Origin: Burkholderiales bacterium RIFCSPLOWO2_02_FULL_57_36
Lineage (GTDB): Bacteria; Pseudomonadota; Gammaproteobacteria; Burkholderiales; Burkholderiaceae_D
Direction: 5' to 3'
NCBI GenBank assembly: GCA_001770855.1
Contig: MESE01000104.1
Span: 1-64,000 of the forward strand
Length of the DNA stretch: 64,000 bases
Each line of letters opens with the position of its first letter. The first letter of the stretch is position 1. Below are positions 33,472-43,566 of the stretch, piece by piece. A program made the position numbers and the translations under genes. The notes under the pieces were generated by a model that had not been told where the DNA came from, did no database searches, and saw nothing but the letters and a program-made list of their open reading frames with translations.

Positions 33472-34875
33472 TTAATGCGGGTGGAACGTGACGCGGCTCG
33501 GCACGGGCTTGAACGTACCCATTGCGCTCCACCACGGCATCAACAGGAAGAAGCCGAAATAGATGAAGGTGCAGATTTGCGCTACCAGTGTGCGAATCTC
33601 GGTTGGCGGCAATATGCCTAAATAGCCGAGAATCACAAATGCGATTCCGAATACCGCATAGATGTACTTGTGCCACGTCGGACGATAGCGGATCGATTTA
33701 ACCGGAGAGAGGTCCAGCCATGGCATCGGAAACAGGATCATCACCGATACGCCCATCAGCACCACGCCCCAGAATTTCGCATCGAAAATCAGCATGCCTG
33801 CAATTGCAATCAGCCCGACAACCGCAATCGCGGCCTTTACGGTGCCACTCAGCCGGGTTTTAAACGCGACCAAGGCCACGTACGCCACGACCCCGAGGAT
33901 CAATGCATACATGAACTGCGACGTCACCGCGCGCAGAATCGAATAGAACGGCGTGAAATACCAGACCGGTGCGATGTGCGACGGCGTTTTCAGAGAATCG
34001 GCTGGAATGAAGTTGTTGTATTCCAGGAAGTAGCCGCCCATTTCAGGCGCGAAGAACACGATCGCGCTGAAAATTGTCAGGAACACCACAGCGCCGAAGA
34101 TGTCATGTACCGAATAATAAGGGTGGGATGGAATTGCATCCACAGGATGTCCATCCGGCCCGAGATTATCCTTCACTTCAATGCCGTCAGGATTGTTGGA
34201 GCCTACTTCGTGCAGCGCCATCAAATGCGCAACGACCAAACCAAGCAACACCAATGGAATTGCGATCACATGAAAGGCAAAAAAGCGGTTCAGCGTGGCA
34301 TCCGACACGACGTAGTCGCCGCGTATCCACAATGAAAGATCCGGACCGATGAATGGAATCGCACCGAACAGGTTCACGATCACCTGTGCGCCCCAATAGG
34401 ACATCTGGCCCCATGGCAGCAGGTAACCGAAGAACGCCTCGGCCATCAGGCACAGGAAAATGGCGACACCGAAAATCCAAAGCAGTTCTCTCGGCTTGCG
34501 GTACGAACCGTACAGCAGCGCCTTGGTCATGTGCAGATAGACGATGACAAAGAATGCCGATGCGCCGGTCGAATGCATGTAGCGGATCAGCCAGCCCCAC
34601 GGCACATCGCGCATGATGTATTCAACCGAGGCGAATGCCAGAGTGGCATCCGGCTTGTAATGCATGGTCAGAAAAATACCGGTGACAATTTGAATCACCA
34701 GCACCAGCATCGCCAGCGAGCCGAAGATATACCAAAAATTGAAGTTTTTCGGCGCGTAATAATTGCCCCACTGCTCATTCCACAGCTTGGACAACGGAAA
34801 ACGCGAGTCCACCCAATTCAGTGCCTTGGCGGCTGCGGGCGCATCGGCAGGCAATTGCTTTTCATTAAAAGCCAT
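33472..34875 (-). CDS. petB: Cytochrome b of the bc1 complex
   Basis: A 467-residue polytopic protein with the b-type heme His residues in the helix MHSTGASAFFVIVYLHMTKA and FFAFHVIAIPLVLLGLVVAH. The PEWY-like quinol-site region is present as PVWYFTPFYSILRA. It binds two hemes b and the quinol and quinone sites in the inner membrane. GAGGCG lies five bases before the ATG, and the gene starts two bases after the petA stop. Confidence 0.96.
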   Translation of the reverse strand: MAFNEKQLPADAPAAAKALNWVDSRFPLSKLWNEQWGNYYAPKNFNFWYIFGSLAMLVLVIQIVTGIFLTMHYKPDATLAFASVEYIMRDVPWGWLIRYMHSTGASAFFVIVYLHMTKALLYGSYRKPRELLWIFGVAIFLCLMAEAFFGYLLPWGQMSYWGAQVIVNLFGAIPFIGPDLSLWIRGDYVVSDATLNRFFAFHVIAIPLVLLGLVVAHLMALHEVGSNNPDGIEVKDNLGPDGHPVDAIPSHPYYSVHDIFGAVVFLTIFSAIVFFAPEMGGYFLEYNNFIPADSLKTPSHIAPVWYFTPFYSILRAVTSQFMYALILGVVAYVALVAFKTRLSGTVKAAIAVVGLIAIAGMLIFDAKFWGVVLMGVSVMILFPMPWLDLSPVKSIRYRPTWHKYIYAVFGIAFVILGYLGILPPTEIRTLVAQICTFIYFGFFLLMPWWSAMGTFKPVPSRVTFHPH

Positions 34876-34877
34876 GA

Positions 34878-35486
34878 TTACGCCTCGCCTTTCTCATCTT
34901 TGCCGATGACTAGTTTTGTATCGCCAAGGTACATGTGAGGCGGCACTTGCAGGTTGTCGGGAGCAGGTTTGTTCTTGTATACGCGACCGGCAAGATCAAA
35001 TGTCGATCCGTGGCATGGGCAAAGAAAACCGCCCAGCCAGTCGTCCGGCAGCGACGGTTGCGGGCCAGCCTGGAATTTGTCAATCGGCGAACAGCCCAAA
35101 TGAGAGCAAATACCGACCGCCACTAGTATTTCTGGCTTGATCGAACGATGCTTGTTACGTGCGTATTCAGGTGTTAATTCATCCCGATTGCGCTCTGAAT
35201 CTGGATCAGCCAGTTGGGCGTCCAGTTTTGGCAGCGCAGCCACCATTTCAGGCGAACGTTTCATGATCCATACCGGCTTACCGCGCCATTCCACGGTTTT
35301 CATTTCACCTGGCGCCAGTCCGGCAATATCAACCTCCACCGGCGCGCCGGCGGCTTTCGCCTTCTCCGACGGCTGAAAAGTGGACACAAAGGCCCCTGCT
35401 GCAGCCAATCCAGCTACCCCACCCGCCGCACACGTAGCGACGAGCAAGCCACGTCGACCGGAATCGACCTGCTTTTCGTTACTCAT
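34878..35486 (-). CDS. petA: Rieske iron-sulfur subunit of the bc1 complex
   Basis: A 202-residue protein with an N-terminal twin-arginine segment (SGRRGLLVATCAAGGVAGLA) acting as Tat signal and anchor. The [2Fe-2S] ligands are C127, H129 in CSHLGC and C156, H159 in CPCHG; the disulfide cysteines are C132 and C158. It transfers the first electron from ubiquinol to cytochrome c1. First gene of petABC. The 263-base gap to divergent mscL should hold both promoters, but no clear boxes are seen. Confidence 0.96.
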   Translation of the reverse strand: MSNEKQVDSGRRGLLVATCAAGGVAGLAAAGAFVSTFQPSEKAKAAGAPVEVDIAGLAPGEMKTVEWRGKPVWIMKRSPEMVAALPKLDAQLADPDSERNRDELTPEYARNKHRSIKPEILVAVGICSHLGCSPIDKFQAGPQPSLPDDWLGGFLCPCHGSTFDLAGRVYKNKPAPDNLQVPPHMYLGDTKLVIGKDEKGEA

Positions 35487-35749
35487 ACCAACCCCAATCA
35501 GTCAAAATGCGAAATCTGTACGAAACTTCTGGCAACCTTGGATTATAGCGGAGCCGGGGCCTGTTTTAAAGCAAATAGAAGGTCTGTGCGCAATTTCAGG
35601 CGAGAAGAAAGGAAATTTTTGCCTCCCGATTAGTGCTTTCCGTGGCCCGGCAGACATATCAGCTTGCCACATTGGCATACTCCGAACACAATTATCGGTA
35701 GTAAAAAATTCCGTTGTCAATTTTGATGAAGGCCTCATAGGAGTAGAAA

Positions 35750-36163
35750 GTGGGAGTAATCCAAGAGTTCAAAGCCTTTGCGCTAAAAGGCAATGTAGTC
35801 GACTTGGCAGTCGCGGTAATTATTGGCGGCGCTTTCGGGAAAATCGTCGAATCGCTGGTGCAAGACATCATCATGCCGCTCATCGGCAGGATTTCGGGCG
35901 GCCTCGATTTCTCGAATTATTACATCCCGTTGAATCAGCAAGGCATGCACCTGAGCTTGATGGAAGCGAAAAAGGCTGGAGCTGTTTTCGCGTATGGCAG
36001 CTTTATTACCGTCTTGATCAATTTTTTGATTCTGGCTTTTATTATTTTTCAGATGGTGAAAATATTGAACAAGGCTAAGCGGACTGAAGCGGTGCCGATC
36101 CCCCAACTTCCCGCTGAAGACACTCTGCTGCTGCGAGAAATCCGTGATGCGTTGAAACGCTGA
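35750..36163 (+). CDS. mscL: Large-conductance mechanosensitive channel MscL
   Basis: A 137-residue inner-membrane channel that opens under hypo-osmotic stress. It starts with GTG behind AGGAG ([20 protein letters not shown] matches the MscL N-terminal amphipathic helix), has two membrane helices ([17 protein letters not shown] and [20 protein letters not shown]) and ends with the usual charged helix [10 protein letters not shown]. Length is normal for the family. Confidence 0.97.
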   Translation: MGVIQEFKAFALKGNVVDLAVAVIIGGAFGKIVESLVQDIIMPLIGRISGGLDFSNYYIPLNQQGMHLSLMEAKKAGAVFAYGSFITVLINFLILAFIIFQMVKILNKAKRTEAVPIPQLPAEDTLLLREIRDALKR

Positions 36164-36211
36164 TCAGCATTCCGGGGCAAAACAAGAAAAATTGGCCAGC
36201 ATGTTTTTCAT

Positions 36212-36244
36212 GTGGTGGATTGAAATCACTTATTAATCCGCCAC
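36212..36244. terminator. Bidirectional hairpin between convergent mscL and response-regulator genes
   Basis: GTGGTGGATT and AATCCGCCAC pair with one G-T pair around a 13-base loop, between the two convergent stop codons. No strong U-run follows, so terminator activity is uncertain. Confidence 0.4.
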
Positions 36245-36261
36245 AACAAATTATACTGAAG

Positions 36262-36969
36262 TCATTTCTTTGCTTTTAACTGCGCCATCTGTAACAGCCC
36301 TCGCCGCTGCGCTTCAAATACTGCCTGGCCTCGCGAGTGCACCGAAAGCTTGCCATAAATGTTTTTCACATGCGTTTGTACCGTACCGACTGAGACCGAA
36401 AGCAGCCGAGCGACCTCCACGTAACTATCGCCTCGCGCAATCAGATTCAGGATCGCCGCCTCCCGCTTGGTAAGAAGCGCAATCGGCGCATCTTCCGTGA
36501 CACTGCTTGCAACTGGCGCCGCTTTCGAATCACGCATTCGCTCAAGCACCTTGCGTGCAATCAATGGGCTCATCGGCGAACCGCCTGCATAAAGGTCCAG
36601 CAAAGCGCGCACGATATCCACTCTGCCGGCATCCTTGAGCACATAACCCGAGGCGCCGGCTTCGATTGATGCGACGATATTATCTTCGTCGCTGGACATG
36701 GTGATCACCATAATGTCGCAATCCGGACAACGCTGTACGCACGCTCGAATGATCTCTATGCCTGAGCCGTCGGGCAAGCCCAAATCAGTCAGCACCAAAT
36801 CAACCGACGCCGTTTCCAGCCATAGCAAAGTCGGTGCGACGCTATCAAACTCCGCTGCCAGCCGAAGTGTCGGCTCCGATTCAATTGCCAGACATAATGC
36901 TTTGCGCGTCAAGGCGTCGTCTTCGACGACCAAAACGCTGATAGGTACATGCGGCGTTAGCTGCGACAT
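36262..36969 (-). CDS. LuxR/NarL-family response regulator
   Basis: About 235 residues. The receiver domain has acidic pair EDD (ISVLVVEDDALTRKALC), phosphorylation Asp in LVLTDLGLPDGSG, Thr in VITMSSDEDNIVASIEAGAS and Lys in GYVLKDAGR. The C-terminal LuxR helix-turn-helix is LTKREAAILNLIARGDSYVE, VARLLSVSVGTVQTHVKNIY, GKLSVHSRGQAV. No histidine kinase gene is adjacent, so it is an orphan. An upstream GTG (37020) would add 17 residues; neither start has a good ribosome site. The 37021-37215 region before nif3's end shows no recognised signal. Confidence 0.88.
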   Translation of the reverse strand: MSQLTPHVPISVLVVEDDALTRKALCLAIESEPTLRLAAEFDSVAPTLLWLETASVDLVLTDLGLPDGSGIEIIRACVQRCPDCDIMVITMSSDEDNIVASIEAGASGYVLKDAGRVDIVRALLDLYAGGSPMSPLIARKVLERMRDSKAAPVASSVTEDAPIALLTKREAAILNLIARGDSYVEVARLLSVSVGTVQTHVKNIYGKLSVHSRGQAVFEAQRRGLLQMAQLKAKK

Positions 36970-37215
36970 AATCAAAGCCTGTGTTGTGACCGCTTTTGGA
37001 GGTATGCAATTACTTTGCACATAGAAGGCAGTTCACCCAAATTTTCTCTTAATATGCAGATAATAGCGAAGAATCCCGTCCTATTTCGATCGCTGGGGAA
37101 ATTTAAAAAATTATCTGGAATTTATCTTTCTTGATAAAGCGTCCACAAGAGATCGGAAATCACACCAAAGAAACAAATATGAAACATCCAAACATCGTTT
37201 CAATGCCGCGCACCA

Positions 37216-37983
37216 TTAGACGGGATTAGCGACGTCAATGAAATGGTGCTGAATACCGAATTGTTCGACGAGATGCGCGCCCAGTGCTTGCACGCCATAA
37301 CGCTCGGTCGCATGGTGCCCGCATGCGATGTAGGTGACGCCGGCCTCACGCGCCAAATGCACGGTCGGTTCGGAAATCTCACCGCTAAGATACGTTGCGG
37401 CCCCAGCCGATATCGCATCCGCCAACAAATTTTGTGCGGCCCCCGTGCACCAGCCGATTTTACCGAGCGGCTGCAACATATCACCGATCACCAGCGGCGC
37501 CCTGCCAAGACGCGCCTCTATCACGCTTGCCAGATCACCGACCGTTACGAGTGCATGCTCGGTCGCCGCGCCAAGCCAACCAAGGCCGTCTTCACCGAAA
37601 CGGGAGTCCGCGGACAAACCGAGTCGGTTCGCCAACTGAGCATTATTACCCAGTTCGGGATGCATATCGAGCGGCAAATGATAGGCAAATAAATTAATGT
37701 CATTTGCCAGCAAAAGCTTGAGGCGCCTATGCTTTGGTCCGATGACGCGCGCGTCCTCGCCTCTCCAGAAATAGCCGTGATGAACCAGTAGCGCATCCGC
37801 GTTGAAATCGAGGGCTGCCTCGATCAGCGCCGCACTGGCTGTGACGCCGGTCACCAATATCTCGATGGCGCTCCGTCCTTCCACCTGCAAGCCGTTTGGG
37901 CAAAAGTCACGAAAACGGTTAATATCCAGCGTCCGGGCTAGATATTTTGCAAGCTCATCCCTATCTACTGTTTTTTGATCCAC
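37216..37983 (-). CDS. Nif3-like dinuclear metal centre protein (YbgI family)
   Basis: A 255-residue NIF3 protein: [35 protein letters not shown] (metal HH motif), [19 protein letters not shown], and near the C-terminus [20 protein letters not shown]. The family forms toroidal hexamers with a di-metal site; its function is uncertain. GTG at 37983 is chosen because AGAGG lies just upstream and the sequence aligns with family N-termini; longer in-frame starts would lie inside the divergent protease gene. The two start codons are then only 10 bases apart. Confidence 0.88.
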   Translation of the reverse strand: MDQKTVDRDELAKYLARTLDINRFRDFCPNGLQVEGRSAIEILVTGVTASAALIEAALDFNADALLVHHGYFWRGEDARVIGPKHRRLKLLLANDINLFAYHLPLDMHPELGNNAQLANRLGLSADSRFGEDGLGWLGAATEHALVTVGDLASVIEARLGRAPLVIGDMLQPLGKIGWCTGAAQNLLADAISAGAATYLSGEISEPTVHLAREAGVTYIACGHHATERYGVQALGAHLVEQFGIQHHFIDVANPV

Positions 37984-37993
37984 TGATACCTCT

Positions 37994-39172
37994 ATGCGAC
38001 GTCTCTGGCTATTGTTTGCGCAAACCATCACTGTCGGTTTGGCGATTTGGTTCATTGTAGCCACCTTGAAGCCGGATTGGGCATCCGGGATGATTGACAG
38101 GGGCTCGCAGCGTGTACGGAATGCGCCGTCGGCGATTGCTATGCAGGAAGCATCCGCAACTGCAAGCCCTATCCAGGGATCTTATCGTGACGCATCGAAG
38201 CGCGCGATGCCTTCAGTCGTTAATATTTTCACGACGCAGGGGGCCAAGCAGCCGCAGAACCCCTTTATGGACGACCCTTTCTTCCGAAAATTCTTCGGCG
38301 ATCGTTTTGATGCGCAGGAGGAAAAGCAATTCAGCCTGGGTTCCGGTGTAGTGGTCAGTCCGCAAGGCTATATATTGACGAACAACCATGTGATAGAAGC
38401 AGCGGATGAAATCGAAGTTGCATTGGCAGACGGGCGCAAGGCGGCTGCCAAGTTGGTCGGCACCGATCCTGAAACCGACTTGGCCGTGATCAAGGTCGAT
38501 TTAAAGGAGTTGCCCGCCATTACGCTTGGCCGTATTGAGCAGACTCGGGTCGGCGATGTCGTCCTTGCCATCGGCAATCCGTTCGGCGTAGGGCAAACCG
38601 TCACCATGGGAATCGTGTCGGCCCTCGGACGCAACCATCTCGGCATCAATACCTTCGAGAACTTCATTCAAACCGACGCTGCGATCAATCCGGGCAATTC
38701 CGGCGGTGCATTGGTGGATGCCAATGGAAATCTGCTGGGTATCAACACAGCTATTTACTCGCGTAGCGGCGGATCCCTCGGAATCGGGTTCGCCATTCCT
38801 GTCACAACAGTAAAAACCGTGATGGAATCAATTATCAACACCGGCCAGGTGATCCGCGGCTGGATCGGCGTGGAGCCGCAAGACATTACACCGGAGCTGG
38901 CGGAAAGTTTCGGTCTGACCAAAAAATCCGGCACCATCATCGCCGGCGTATTGAAAGGCGGCCCTGCAGATAAGGCCGGCATGCGGCCCGGCGATATCCT
39001 GGTCGCGGTGGAAGAAAAACCTGTCACCGACACCACCGACATGCTCAATTTGATTGCGCAACTCAAACCCGGCAGCAAGACCAAAATGACTTTGATGCGC
39101 AAGAACCAGGAATCGACAATCGATGTCACCATCGGCACTCGACCGAAAATCAAACGCACAGAAGTAGAATAA
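37994..39172 (+). CDS. degS: DegS/AlgW-type periplasmic serine protease with one PDZ domain
   Basis: A 392-residue HtrA protein anchored by an N-terminal helix ([20 protein letters not shown]). The catalytic triad is H132 (LTNNHVIEA), D162 ([11 protein letters not shown]) and S236 (NPGNSGGAL). A single PDZ domain follows ([40 protein letters not shown]). Membrane anchor plus one PDZ fits DegS/AlgW, which cleave anti-sigma factors, more than the two-PDZ DegP; the symbol is by architecture. It is upstream of a DUF2461 gene, 16 bases away. Confidence 0.9.
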   Translation: MRRLWLLFAQTITVGLAIWFIVATLKPDWASGMIDRGSQRVRNAPSAIAMQEASATASPIQGSYRDASKRAMPSVVNIFTTQGAKQPQNPFMDDPFFRKFFGDRFDAQEEKQFSLGSGVVVSPQGYILTNNHVIEAADEIEVALADGRKAAAKLVGTDPETDLAVIKVDLKELPAITLGRIEQTRVGDVVLAIGNPFGVGQTVTMGIVSALGRNHLGINTFENFIQTDAAINPGNSGGALVDANGNLLGINTAIYSRSGGSLGIGFAIPVTTVKTVMESIINTGQVIRGWIGVEPQDITPELAESFGLTKKSGTIIAGVLKGGPADKAGMRPGDILVAVEEKPVTDTTDMLNLIAQLKPGSKTKMTLMRKNQESTIDVTIGTRPKIKRTEVE

Positions 39173-39188
39173 AGAAAACGATTCGGCC

Positions 39189-39866
39189 ATGCATCTACGC
39201 GACCTGATCCAGTTCCTCGCCGAATTATCGGAAAATAATAACCGCGCTTGGTTTGTCATGAACAAACCTCGGTACGATATTTTGCGTGCCGAATTTCTTG
39301 AACTGGTAACCGGCCTTATCACTGATATTGCCAAATTCGATCCGGCGGTCGCCGATTGCAATCCGAAAAAAGCGCTATTTCGAATTAATCGGGACATGCG
39401 TTTCTCGCACGATAAAAGTCCTTACAAAACCACTTTTTCAGCCGCGATCACTTCAAGTGGTTTGAAAAAGCCCAGCCAGGGCGGTGGCCCGGCGTATTAT
39501 TTCCATATCGATGCAAATGGAACCTTGCTGGTTGCGGGCGGTGAATATATGCCGCCATCGGATCGTTTGCGTCTTATTCGCCAGCAGGTTATTGCCGATG
39601 CAGCAGGATTCGGCAAAGTCTTGAAAAACAAGAAATTGAATGCCACCTTCGGCGGCCTGAATCAGGAAGGCAAACTGACACGTCCACCCAAAGGCTTTGA
39701 TGCCGATGCCCCGCATCTTGAATCGATTAAGCTGAAAAATTTTATCGCGTGGACGGAAACCAGTTTGAAAAAGAAAATCCCGGCTGATCTCGAAAAAGAA
39801 CTGGTTGCCGTATTCAAGGATGCATATCCGCTGATTGCGTGGCTACGACAGGTAAAACAGGCTTGA
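39189..39866 (+). CDS. DUF2461 family protein (conserved, function unknown)
   Basis: A 225-residue soluble protein of the DUF2461/TIGR02453 family: FLAELSENNNRAWFVMNKPR, RINRDMRFSHDKSPYKTTFS and GGGPAYYFHIDANGTLLVAG are its hallmark segments. No catalytic role is established. It likely shares the protease transcript. Its stop is only six bases from the stop of convergent tatC. Confidence 0.9.
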   Translation: MHLRDLIQFLAELSENNNRAWFVMNKPRYDILRAEFLELVTGLITDIAKFDPAVADCNPKKALFRINRDMRFSHDKSPYKTTFSAAITSSGLKKPSQGGGPAYYFHIDANGTLLVAGGEYMPPSDRLRLIRQQVIADAAGFGKVLKNKKLNATFGGLNQEGKLTRPPKGFDADAPHLESIKLKNFIAWTETSLKKKIPADLEKELVAVFKDAYPLIAWLRQVKQA

Positions 39867-39872
39867 TCGCAC

Positions 39873-40631
39873 TCAGACTGCTTCTTCAGGCGCCTGCGTT
39901 GCCCTGACAAATAGCGGCGCGAGAAATAATCCGACTTCATATAACAAGCAAAGCGGGATTGCCAAGAGCAGTTGACTCACTACGTCCGGCGGCGTAACGA
40001 TTGCGGCAATGACAAATGCTCCGACGATTACATAGGGGCGGATCGCCTTCAATTTTTCCACCGTAACCAGGCCCATCCTGACCAACACGACGACAACGAC
40101 CGGAACTTCGAAAGTCAGGCCGAAGGCAATGAACATCGTCATTACAAACCCGAAGTAACTATCAATGTCCGGTGCGACCGAAATGGATTTCGGGGCAAAA
40201 TTATTAATAAAACGAAACACCACGCCAAACACCAGAAAATAACAGAACGCGATGCCGGCAATGAACAATGTCGACGAGGATATGACTAACGGTGCGACCA
40301 GCTTCTTTTCATGCGCATACAAGCCGGGAGCGACGAATGCCCACATTTGATACAGCACCCATGGCAAGGCGATGATGAATGCGACCAGCATGGTGACTTT
40401 GACCGGAATCAGGAATGGCGTGACCACGCCTGTCGCAATCATTTTGCTGCCTTCCGGCAAAGCCACCATCATCGGATAGGCGAGCAAGTCATAGATGTTG
40501 CCGGCCCACGGCATCAGTCCCAGAAACAGAACGATGACCACCAATGAAGCCTTCATCAGACGGCTACGCAGTTCAATGAGGTGCGAGATGAACGTGTCTT
40601 CGCTGCCGGTTTTATTCTGTTCTTCAGTCAT
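39873..40631 (-). CDS. tatC: Sec-independent translocase subunit TatC
   Basis: A 252-residue six-helix membrane protein that recognises twin-arginine signals with TatB. FISHLIELRSRLMKASLVVI matches the conserved TatC N-terminus, and GLTFEVPVVVVVLVRMGLVT and RPYVIVGAFVIAAIVTPPDV the signature region. It closes the minus-strand tatABC group. Exported Tat substrates in this window include the Rieske protein, the tyrosinase and the beta-helix protein. Confidence 0.96.
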   Translation of the reverse strand: MTEEQNKTGSEDTFISHLIELRSRLMKASLVVIVLFLGLMPWAGNIYDLLAYPMMVALPEGSKMIATGVVTPFLIPVKVTMLVAFIIALPWVLYQMWAFVAPGLYAHEKKLVAPLVISSSTLFIAGIAFCYFLVFGVVFRFINNFAPKSISVAPDIDSYFGFVMTMFIAFGLTFEVPVVVVVLVRMGLVTVEKLKAIRPYVIVGAFVIAAIVTPPDVVSQLLLAIPLCLLYEVGLFLAPLFVRATQAPEEAV

Positions 40632-40739
40632 TGGTGGACGGCGAGAATATCATTGTGTAGCAACCGAAAAACTCCGGGAGTCCGACAGGGACAGGAAGTG
40701 CAGGGACGATCTTGGATATAGCAATGATCGATGCTTGAA

Positions 40740-41252
40740 TCATTCATGAAAAAACACAGACGACTTGCGCACTGTGCCGGAAGGCCGGTATTTCGCAACG
40801 CGCGCCGCGCCGGAAATCACGCGCGACTTATGGCCGCTTTGGTGCTTGTACCAGGAAGGCACCGCCGATGTGCGCGCCAATTTCTTTTTGCGGAAGTTCT
40901 TTGCCTTGACTGCGGCTTGGTCCGATACAGGCGGTTCAATCAAGGGATTGTTCGTGGCGTATCCGCTTTCACTATCCCATGCGGAATTCAATGCGCTTTC
41001 GGTTTGCGTCAGATTCTCCGTAACCGTCTGCTCGACGCTGCTGGCGGCTTCCTGCATGTCTTTTTGCATTTTCCGCAATTCATCGAGTTCTATCTCGCGG
41101 CTGACTTCGGATTTGACCTCGTTGATATAGCGCTGCGCACGGCCGAAGAGCGATCCAGCCATGCGCGCTACTTTAGGCAGCTTTTCAGGCCCGATGAAAA
41201 CCAGCGCCGCCACACCGATAATCGCAAGCTTGGAAAAAGCGATATCGATCAT
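40740..41252 (-). CDS. tatB: Sec-independent translocase subunit TatB
   Basis: About 170 residues. MIDIAFSKLAIIGVAALVFI, GPEKLPKVARMAGS is the TatB membrane and amphipathic helix; a long variable acidic helix follows. Start 41252 (ATG, MIDIAF) is preferred over a TTG four codons earlier because TatB proteins begin at that point. It forms the receptor complex with TatC. 108 bases separate it from tatC. Confidence 0.94.
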   Translation of the reverse strand: MIDIAFSKLAIIGVAALVFIGPEKLPKVARMAGSLFGRAQRYINEVKSEVSREIELDELRKMQKDMQEAASSVEQTVTENLTQTESALNSAWDSESGYATNNPLIEPPVSDQAAVKAKNFRKKKLARTSAVPSWYKHQSGHKSRVISGAARVAKYRPSGTVRKSSVFFHE

Positions 41253-41327
41253 GTCGACTGACAATATGAATGGGGAATCACGCGATTGGCCATGCTGAAG
41301 TCATTTGCAACGGATTTGCAATAGTGA

Positions 41328-41558
41328 CTAGTTTCTCGCTTTTTCTTTCGCTTCGACATCGACAGTTCCCTTGTCGGCATGCTGTGACGACGTGTTGATT
41401 TGCGCAGCCGATTTATCGTCTTCACCCTTGACGCCATCCTTGAATCCCTTGACTGCCTTGCCGATATCGGATCCCATGCTGCCGATCTTTTTGGTACCGA
41501 ATATCAGCATAACAACGACCAGCACAATCAACCAGTGCCAAATGCTAAATGAACCCAT
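41328..41558 (-). CDS. tatA: Sec-independent translocase subunit TatA
   Basis: A 76-residue protein: [40 protein letters not shown] is the membrane helix, hinge and amphipathic helix of TatA. It forms the oligomeric translocation pore. An AAGGAG site lies six bases before the ATG. Confidence 0.96.
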   Translation of the reverse strand: MGSFSIWHWLIVLVVVMLIFGTKKIGSMGSDIGKAVKGFKDGVKGEDDKSAAQINTSSQHADKGTVDVEAKEKARN

Positions 41559-41629
41559 GATCTTCTCCTTGCCGGGCGCTGACGCCCAAAATCCAGTTAT
41601 ACGTTACCAATTTCCTGAGCTGAAAATCG

Positions 41630-42013
41630 TTAGCGCTGCCCGCGCCAGGGACGCGGCCCTCCGATAACATGCATATGCAGATGGTACACCTCTTGACCGC
41701 CGTTCGGACCGGTATTGAACAGCGTCTTATAACCACCGGCTTTTGCACCGTCCGCATCGACTGTATATCCACATCCATGCGCTTGCGCGAGCTTCGGTGC
41801 AAGCAGCAGCATTTTACCCAACAATACGGCATGCTTGTCAGAGCAATCGGCAAGCGTTTCCATATGTTGTTTTGGGACAATCAGCAAATGCACCGGTGCA
41901 GCCGGATTGATGTCATGAAACGCTATCAAATCGTCATCCTCATAAACAAATTCCGATGGGATCTGTTTGGCGACGATCTTGCAAAAAATACAGTTGTCCA
42001 AGATTTTCTCCAT
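41630..42013 (-). CDS. hinT: Histidine-triad nucleotide-binding hydrolase (HinT)
   Basis: A 127-residue HIT protein. The N-terminal CIFCKIVAKQIPSEFVYEDD zinc-type Cys pair and C-terminal triad HLHMHVIGGPRPWRGQR are those of HinT, a purine-nucleoside phosphoramidase. It lies 17 bases after hisE, within the his-tat run. Confidence 0.95.
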   Translation of the reverse strand: MEKILDNCIFCKIVAKQIPSEFVYEDDDLIAFHDINPAAPVHLLIVPKQHMETLADCSDKHAVLLGKMLLLAPKLAQAHGCGYTVDADGAKAGGYKTLFNTGPNGGQEVYHLHMHVIGGPRPWRGQR

Positions 42014-42030
42014 ATCCGTTCGGTTGCTGT

Positions 42031-42399
42031 TTATTTTTTCCGCTCAGCATGCTCGCGCTCGTCGAGCTTGCGCTTGGCTTTTTCTTCAATACCCGAAATG
42101 CCTTCCCGCCGTGACAATTCCTCCAGCACATCCTGCGGCTTTAAATTGAATTGAGCGAGCATGATCATTGAATGGAACCATAAATCGGCACACTCGTAGA
42201 GCACCTTCGAGGTATCCCCGTCAACGCGCGCATCTTTCGCCGCCATCACGGTTTCTGTCGCTTCTTCGCCGATTTTTTTCAAAATCGCGTCATCGCCTTT
42301 GGCGAACAGGCGCGCCACGTACGACTTGTCGGGATCGCCGCCATTACCAGGCTTGCGCGATTCGATGATATCTGCCAGACGTTTTAACGTATCACTCAT
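42031..42399 (-). CDS. hisE: Phosphoribosyl-ATP diphosphatase
   Basis: A 122-residue all-helical MazG-like enzyme that converts PR-ATP to PR-AMP in histidine synthesis. [37 protein letters not shown] is the conserved EExxE-type metal site. HisE and HisI are separate polypeptides here, two genes in a row, and not fused as in E. coli. Confidence 0.96.
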   Translation of the reverse strand: MSDTLKRLADIIESRKPGNGGDPDKSYVARLFAKGDDAILKKIGEEATETVMAAKDARVDGDTSKVLYECADLWFHSMIMLAQFNLKPQDVLEELSRREGISGIEEKAKRKLDEREHAERKK

Positions 42400-42400
42400 T

Positions 42401-42805
42401 TTATTTGTAGATGCTTTCAGGATTTTTCATTACCGGCTCCACCGTTGCCCAGTCACCATTCTTCACGGATCCTTCGAACTTTTGAAAAAAGCAGGAATGT
42501 CTTCCGGTGTGGCAGGCGATCCGGCCCAACTGCTCGACTTTCAACAAAATGACATCTCCATCGCAATCGAGACGGACTTCATGCACCTTCTGAATATGGC
42601 CCGATTCTTCACCTTTGTGCCACAGCTTCTTGCGCGACCTGCTCCAGTAGACCGCCTCGCCCGATTCGACCGTCTTGGCCAGTGCTTCACGGTTCATCCA
42701 GGCAAACATCAATACATCGTTCGAGCCAAGCTCTTGCGCGATCACCGGCACCAGACCATGCTCGTCCCACTTTACTTTGTTAAGCCACTTGGCTTGTACG
42801 CTCAT
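42401..42805 (-). CDS. hisI: Phosphoribosyl-AMP cyclohydrolase
   Basis: A 134-residue monofunctional enzyme opening the PR-AMP ring. [38 protein letters not shown] and the zinc/magnesium segment [30 protein letters not shown] are visible. It overlaps hisF by four bases and ends two bases before hisE. Confidence 0.97.
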   Translation of the reverse strand: MSVQAKWLNKVKWDEHGLVPVIAQELGSNDVLMFAWMNREALAKTVESGEAVYWSRSRKKLWHKGEESGHIQKVHEVRLDCDGDVILLKVEQLGRIACHTGRHSCFFQKFEGSVKNGDWATVEPVMKNPESIYK

Positions 42806-43566
42806 GCAAGTCTCATCGGAATGTTTTGGGCCGCCATGAAGCGCTTGGCTTCCTGTACGGTGTGCTGGCCGTAATGGAAAATACTGGCTGCCAGCACCGC
42901 GTCGGCTTTACCGATTTTGATGCCATCGGCCAAATCCTGCAGCCCGCCGACGCCGCCGGATGCAATCACCGGAATCGTTACCGCATCCGATACCGCGCGC
43001 GTCAATGCCAGGTCAAAGCCAATCTTGGTGCCATCGCGATCCATGCTGGTCAACAGGATTTCGCCGGCCCCCAGCTGTTCCATTTTCCTCGCCCATGCCA
43101 CCGCATCCAGGCCGGTCGGTTTGCGTCCGCCATGGGTAAACACTTCCCATTGATTGTCGCCGGTTTTCTTTGCATCAATTGCCACCACAATGCATTGCGA
43201 ACCGTACTTATGCGCTGCGTCGAACACCAGTTGCGGATTGGTTACGGCCGAGGTATTGATGCTTACCTTGTCGGCACCGGCATTGAGCAAACGACGCACA
43301 TCTTCAACCGCGCGCACGCCGCCGCCGACTGTCAACGGAATAAACACTTCCGAGGCCACCGCCTCGATGATATGCAAAATCAGGTCGCGCTCATCGGAGG
43401 AGGCGGTAATGTCGAGAAACGTGATTTCGTCGGCACCCTGGTCGTCATAACGCCGCGCGATCTCGACCGGATCGCCGGCATCACGCAATTCAACGAAATT
43501 GACTCCCTTTACCACTCGACCTGCAGTGACGTCCAGGCACGGAATAATGCGTTTGGCCAGGGTCAT
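42802..43566 (-). CDS. hisF: Imidazole glycerol-phosphate synthase cyclase subunit
   Basis: A 254-residue TIM barrel. [20 protein letters not shown] (Asp11), [35 protein letters not shown] and the second catalytic Asp in [20 protein letters not shown] are present. It receives ammonia from HisH and produces IGP and AICAR. It overlaps both hisA and hisI by four bases. Confidence 0.97.
   Translation of the reverse strand: MTLAKRIIPCLDVTAGRVVKGVNFVELRDAGDPVEIARRYDDQGADEITFLDITASSDERDLILHIIEAVASEVFIPLTVGGGVRAVEDVRRLLNAGADKVSINTSAVTNPQLVFDAAHKYGSQCIVVAIDAKKTGDNQWEVFTHGGRKPTGLDAVAWARKMEQLGAGEILLTSMDRDGTKIGFDLALTRAVSDAVTIPVIASGGVGGLQDLADGIKIGKADAVLAASIFHYGQHTVQEAKRFMAAQNIPMRLA

Noticed and set aside
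32687-33676. 329-residue form of cytochrome c1
   Set aside because: The first 75 residues lie within petB in another frame and lack homology; the signal peptide starts at 33451.
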